Below are positions 62,982 through 64,000 of a DNA stretch of 64,000 bases, one piece after another. The stretch's first letter is position 1. Each line of letters starts with the position of its first letter. The stretch is from Atribacter laminatus (lineage in GTDB: Bacteria > Atribacterota > Atribacteria > Atribacterales > Atribacteraceae), in contig NZ_CP065383.1 in the NCBI RefSeq assembly GCF_015775515.1, forward strand, positions 62,001-126,000, read 5' to 3'. The position numbers and the translations under genes were made by a program. A model generated the notes under the pieces. It searched no databases, was not told the DNA's origin, and saw only the letters and a list, made by a program, of their open reading frames with translations.

Positions 62982-63096
62982 GGTTCCTTCTCCCTTGATG
63001 GGAGAAGGTCAGGATGAGGGTGAAACCCAAGATTCGACATGCCATGGCATGTCGCTACATTAAAATTCTTTAGTAAGGGCTGGATTTATCATGCCC
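62982..63096 (-). repeat. Composite D - palindrome - E repeat
   Basis: Inverted counterpart of 37796-37905: GGTTCCTTCTCCC with GATGGGAGAAGG, AGGATGAGGGTGAAACCC, the perfect 18-base palindrome GACATGCCATGGCATGTC (63036-63053), and GTAAGGGC...ATGCCC (63073-63096). Confidence 0.68.
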
Positions 63097-63167
63097 GTGG
63101 ATTTTTAGAATAGACCTTCATGATACTATGCAGCGCTAGATGTGGATGAAAATATATATTCAAGAAC

Positions 63168-63205
63168 CAATTTCCCCCTTTAGCAAAGGGGGTTAGGGGG
63201 ATTTG
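63168..63205 (-). repeat. R2 repeat
   Basis: CAATTTCCCCC, TTTAGCAAAGGGGG and TTAGGGGGATTTG, the inverted form of 5443 and 21200, again joined to an R1 copy through GAATTTTTTACTGCTCC. Confidence 0.65.
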
Positions 63206-63221
63206 AATTTTTTACTGCTCC

Positions 63222-63274
63222 GTCATTGCGAGGAATCCAACCGTTTTTTGGTTGGACGACGTGGCAATCTCATC
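63222..63274 (+). repeat. R1 hairpin repeat, ATTGC/GCAAT
   Basis: Inner stem TCCAACC (63236-63242) pairs perfectly with GGTTGGA (63250-63256) around GTTTTTT; outer arms GTCATTGCGAG and GTGGCAATCTCATC. Confidence 0.82.
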
Positions 63275-63284
63275 CGGTATCTCT

Positions 63285-63334
63285 GTCATTCTGAGGAGTC
63301 CGGTGTTTTTGCCGGACGACGTAAGAATCTCATC
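63285..63334 (+). repeat. R1 hairpin repeat, ATTCT/AGAAT
   Basis: Inner stem GTCCGG pairs perfectly with CCGGAC around TGTTTTTG; ends AAGAATCTCATC. Ten bases after the preceding copy. Confidence 0.8.
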
Positions 63335-63375
63335 ATTTTCAACACCACAATTCAACACATAATAAAAAATGAATC

Positions 63376-63417
63376 ATGAGATTGCCACGACCTCAAAAAA
63401 CCAGGTCTCGCAATGAC
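63376..63417 (-). repeat. R1 hairpin repeat, ATTGC/GCAAT
   Basis: On the minus strand GTCATTGCGAGACCT...AGGTCGTGGCAATCTCAT; inner stem GACCT/AGGTC around a T-rich loop. Inverted relative to the two copies before it. Confidence 0.78.
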
Positions 63418-63427
63418 AGATTGAGCT

Positions 63428-63470
63428 GATGAGATCCTCACGGCTTCAAAAAACGAAATTTCAGGATGGC
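63428..63470 (-). repeat. R1 hairpin repeat, ATCCT/AGGAT
   Basis: On the minus strand GCCATCCTGAAATTTCG, then GTGAGGATCTCATC; the inner stem is weak. Ten bases after the preceding copy, same orientation. Confidence 0.72.
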
Positions 63471-63492
63471 ACAACATTTTTTAAATTCTTTG

Positions 63493-63516
63493 GTAGGGGC
63501 TTAATTGAACGAGCCT
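63493..63516 (+). repeat. E repeat
   Basis: GTAGGGGC...GAGCC, preceded by TTAAATTCTTTG, which is nearly the same as the bases before the E unit at 63073. Confidence 0.45.
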
Positions 63517-63593
63517 GTAAACATTTTAAACAGACAATTAAAAAAGGGAAAATAAAGAGGGCTTGAAAACCTCAGGAGCAAAACATTCTCAAA

Positions 63594-64000
63594 TTACTCT
63601 TTAGGGAAAAAATCTCTCCCATCCATATGATAAATCGCTTTTTTAAACTCCGCCCAACAGGGACGGTTCATACGAAATTCGGTATACACCAAGCCGACTT
63701 GAGGTAAGACATGAGCATCCGAAAAGCGAACCAAGCGATAGTCATCTAACTTCAACTTCGAACGGGCATTGGAAGTTGATGTAGCCGATGAAATTTCCAA
63801 AACTGGAAAAGGGGGATAAGGCGGGAGAAAGCCCAGTACTCCAATAATGCTGTAAGCACTTCGATCGACATGGGATGGAATAATGACCCCATCCTGGATT
63901 ACCACCAACTGATATAGCTCTTCAACAGTCAGCGAAAGAGGAAAAGTTAAAAGTTCTTTTTTCTTTTCCACAATCTGCCCGGCAACGTTAATGACCCACT
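63594..64000 (-). CDS. PHP-domain protein, C-terminal part, cut by window edge
   Basis: The 135 visible residues read WVINVAGQIVEKKK, IIPSHVDRSAYSIIGVLGF and YRLVRFSDAHVLPQVG. His in PSHVDR and Asp-His in SDAH match the last metal-binding motifs of PHP-family phosphoesterases. The frame is open to the window edge; the GTG at 63971 is internal, not the start. PHP proteins of this form often accompany [FeFe]-hydrogenase or histidine-kinase clusters, which would lie beyond the window (inference). Confidence 0.75.
   Translation of the reverse strand, partial: WVINVAGQIVEKKKELLTFPLSLTVEELYQLVVIQDGVIIPSHVDRSAYSIIGVLGFLPPYPPFPVLEISSATSTSNARSKLKLDDYRLVRFSDAHVLPQVGLVYTEFRMNRPCWAEFKKAIYHMDGRDFFPKE

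Larger units (their letters stand above)
62763..63593. repeat. mraZ leader and repeat island 4
   Basis: About 830 bases. The first 100 hold the promoter and boxes of mraZ. Beyond about 62980 lie D, palindrome, E, R2 and four R1 repeats and a second E repeat, all listed separately. An ORF through this region is made of repeats and of the complement of mraZ and is not credible. Confidence 0.75.

Noticed and set aside
62680-63063. Plus-strand ORF of 127 codons
   Set aside because: It is antisense to mraZ and its leader, then crosses a D repeat and the palindrome; low-complexity translation.
1-64000. tRNA or rRNA genes
   Set aside because: I looked through the intergenic stretches and saw no cloverleaf or rRNA signature; a covariance search could not be run here.

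Overview
This is 64 kb of a bacterial chromosome with moderate to low GC. It is packed with core housekeeping genes, and almost all of them lie on the minus strand. Gene order resembles Bacillota at several loci (rplS-trmD-rimM-khpA-rpsP-ffh-ftsY-smc-rnc-acpP-fabG-fabD; rpmB/rpe...rsmB-fmt-def-priA-coaBC-rpoZ-gmk-yicC with rqcH beside it; a full dcw cluster), yet typical Bacillota partners are missing (rbgA, fapR, fabH, remA, rlmN, stp, a PASTA kinase, rsgA, sepF). MurE carries the meso-diaminopimelate motif. An early-branching thermophile-like or Atribacterota-like lineage would fit, but I cannot prove the phylum from the window.

Layout. 1-2 kb: competence and DNA-uptake genes dprA (cut by the window edge) and comM. 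2-6.2 kb: accessory stretch with a small membrane ORF, a Pif1-type helicase fused to a WYL domain, a repeat island and a lipoprotein. 6.2-19.2 kb: yraN, rnhB, lepB, rplS, trmD, rimM, khpA, rpsP, ffh, ftsY, smc, rnc, acpP, fabG, fabD, fabK, that is translation, protein targeting, chromosome organisation and fatty-acid synthesis. 19.7-28.3 kb: plsX, rpmF, yceD, ackA, pta, coaD, rsmD, recG. 28.3-39.5 kb: rpmB (plus strand), rpe, a kinase-less PASTA protein, rsmB, a YugP-type protease, fmt, def, priA, coaBC, rpoZ, gmk, yicC. 39.8-41.6 kb: rqcH (plus strand). 41.5-62.8 kb: one long dcw operon read from mraZ down to rluD, with most genes overlapping by 4 nt. 63.6-64 kb: the C-terminal part of a PHP-domain protein.

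Four intergenic islands (about 4.9-5.5, 19.4-19.6, 21.0-21.5 and 63.0-63.5 kb) hold a family of two-tier hairpin repeats. The copies show compensatory changes in both stems and always stand in the same head-to-head arrangement (plus copies first, then minus copies), like BIME elements. One copy is interrupted by a 160-bp element with 16-bp terminal inverted repeats and a 3-bp target duplication; an uninterrupted relative of that copy is present in the same window.

Other points of note: ftsQ can be read in full only with a one-base shift at a homopolymeric T tract; rimM has no ATG, GTG or TTG start and seems to begin at ATA inside an ATAG overlap with khpA; PriA has lost its helicase ATPase motifs; RNase III lacks one of its four metal-binding acidic residues; and mraZ is preceded by a promoter and a five-fold array of MraZ-type boxes.
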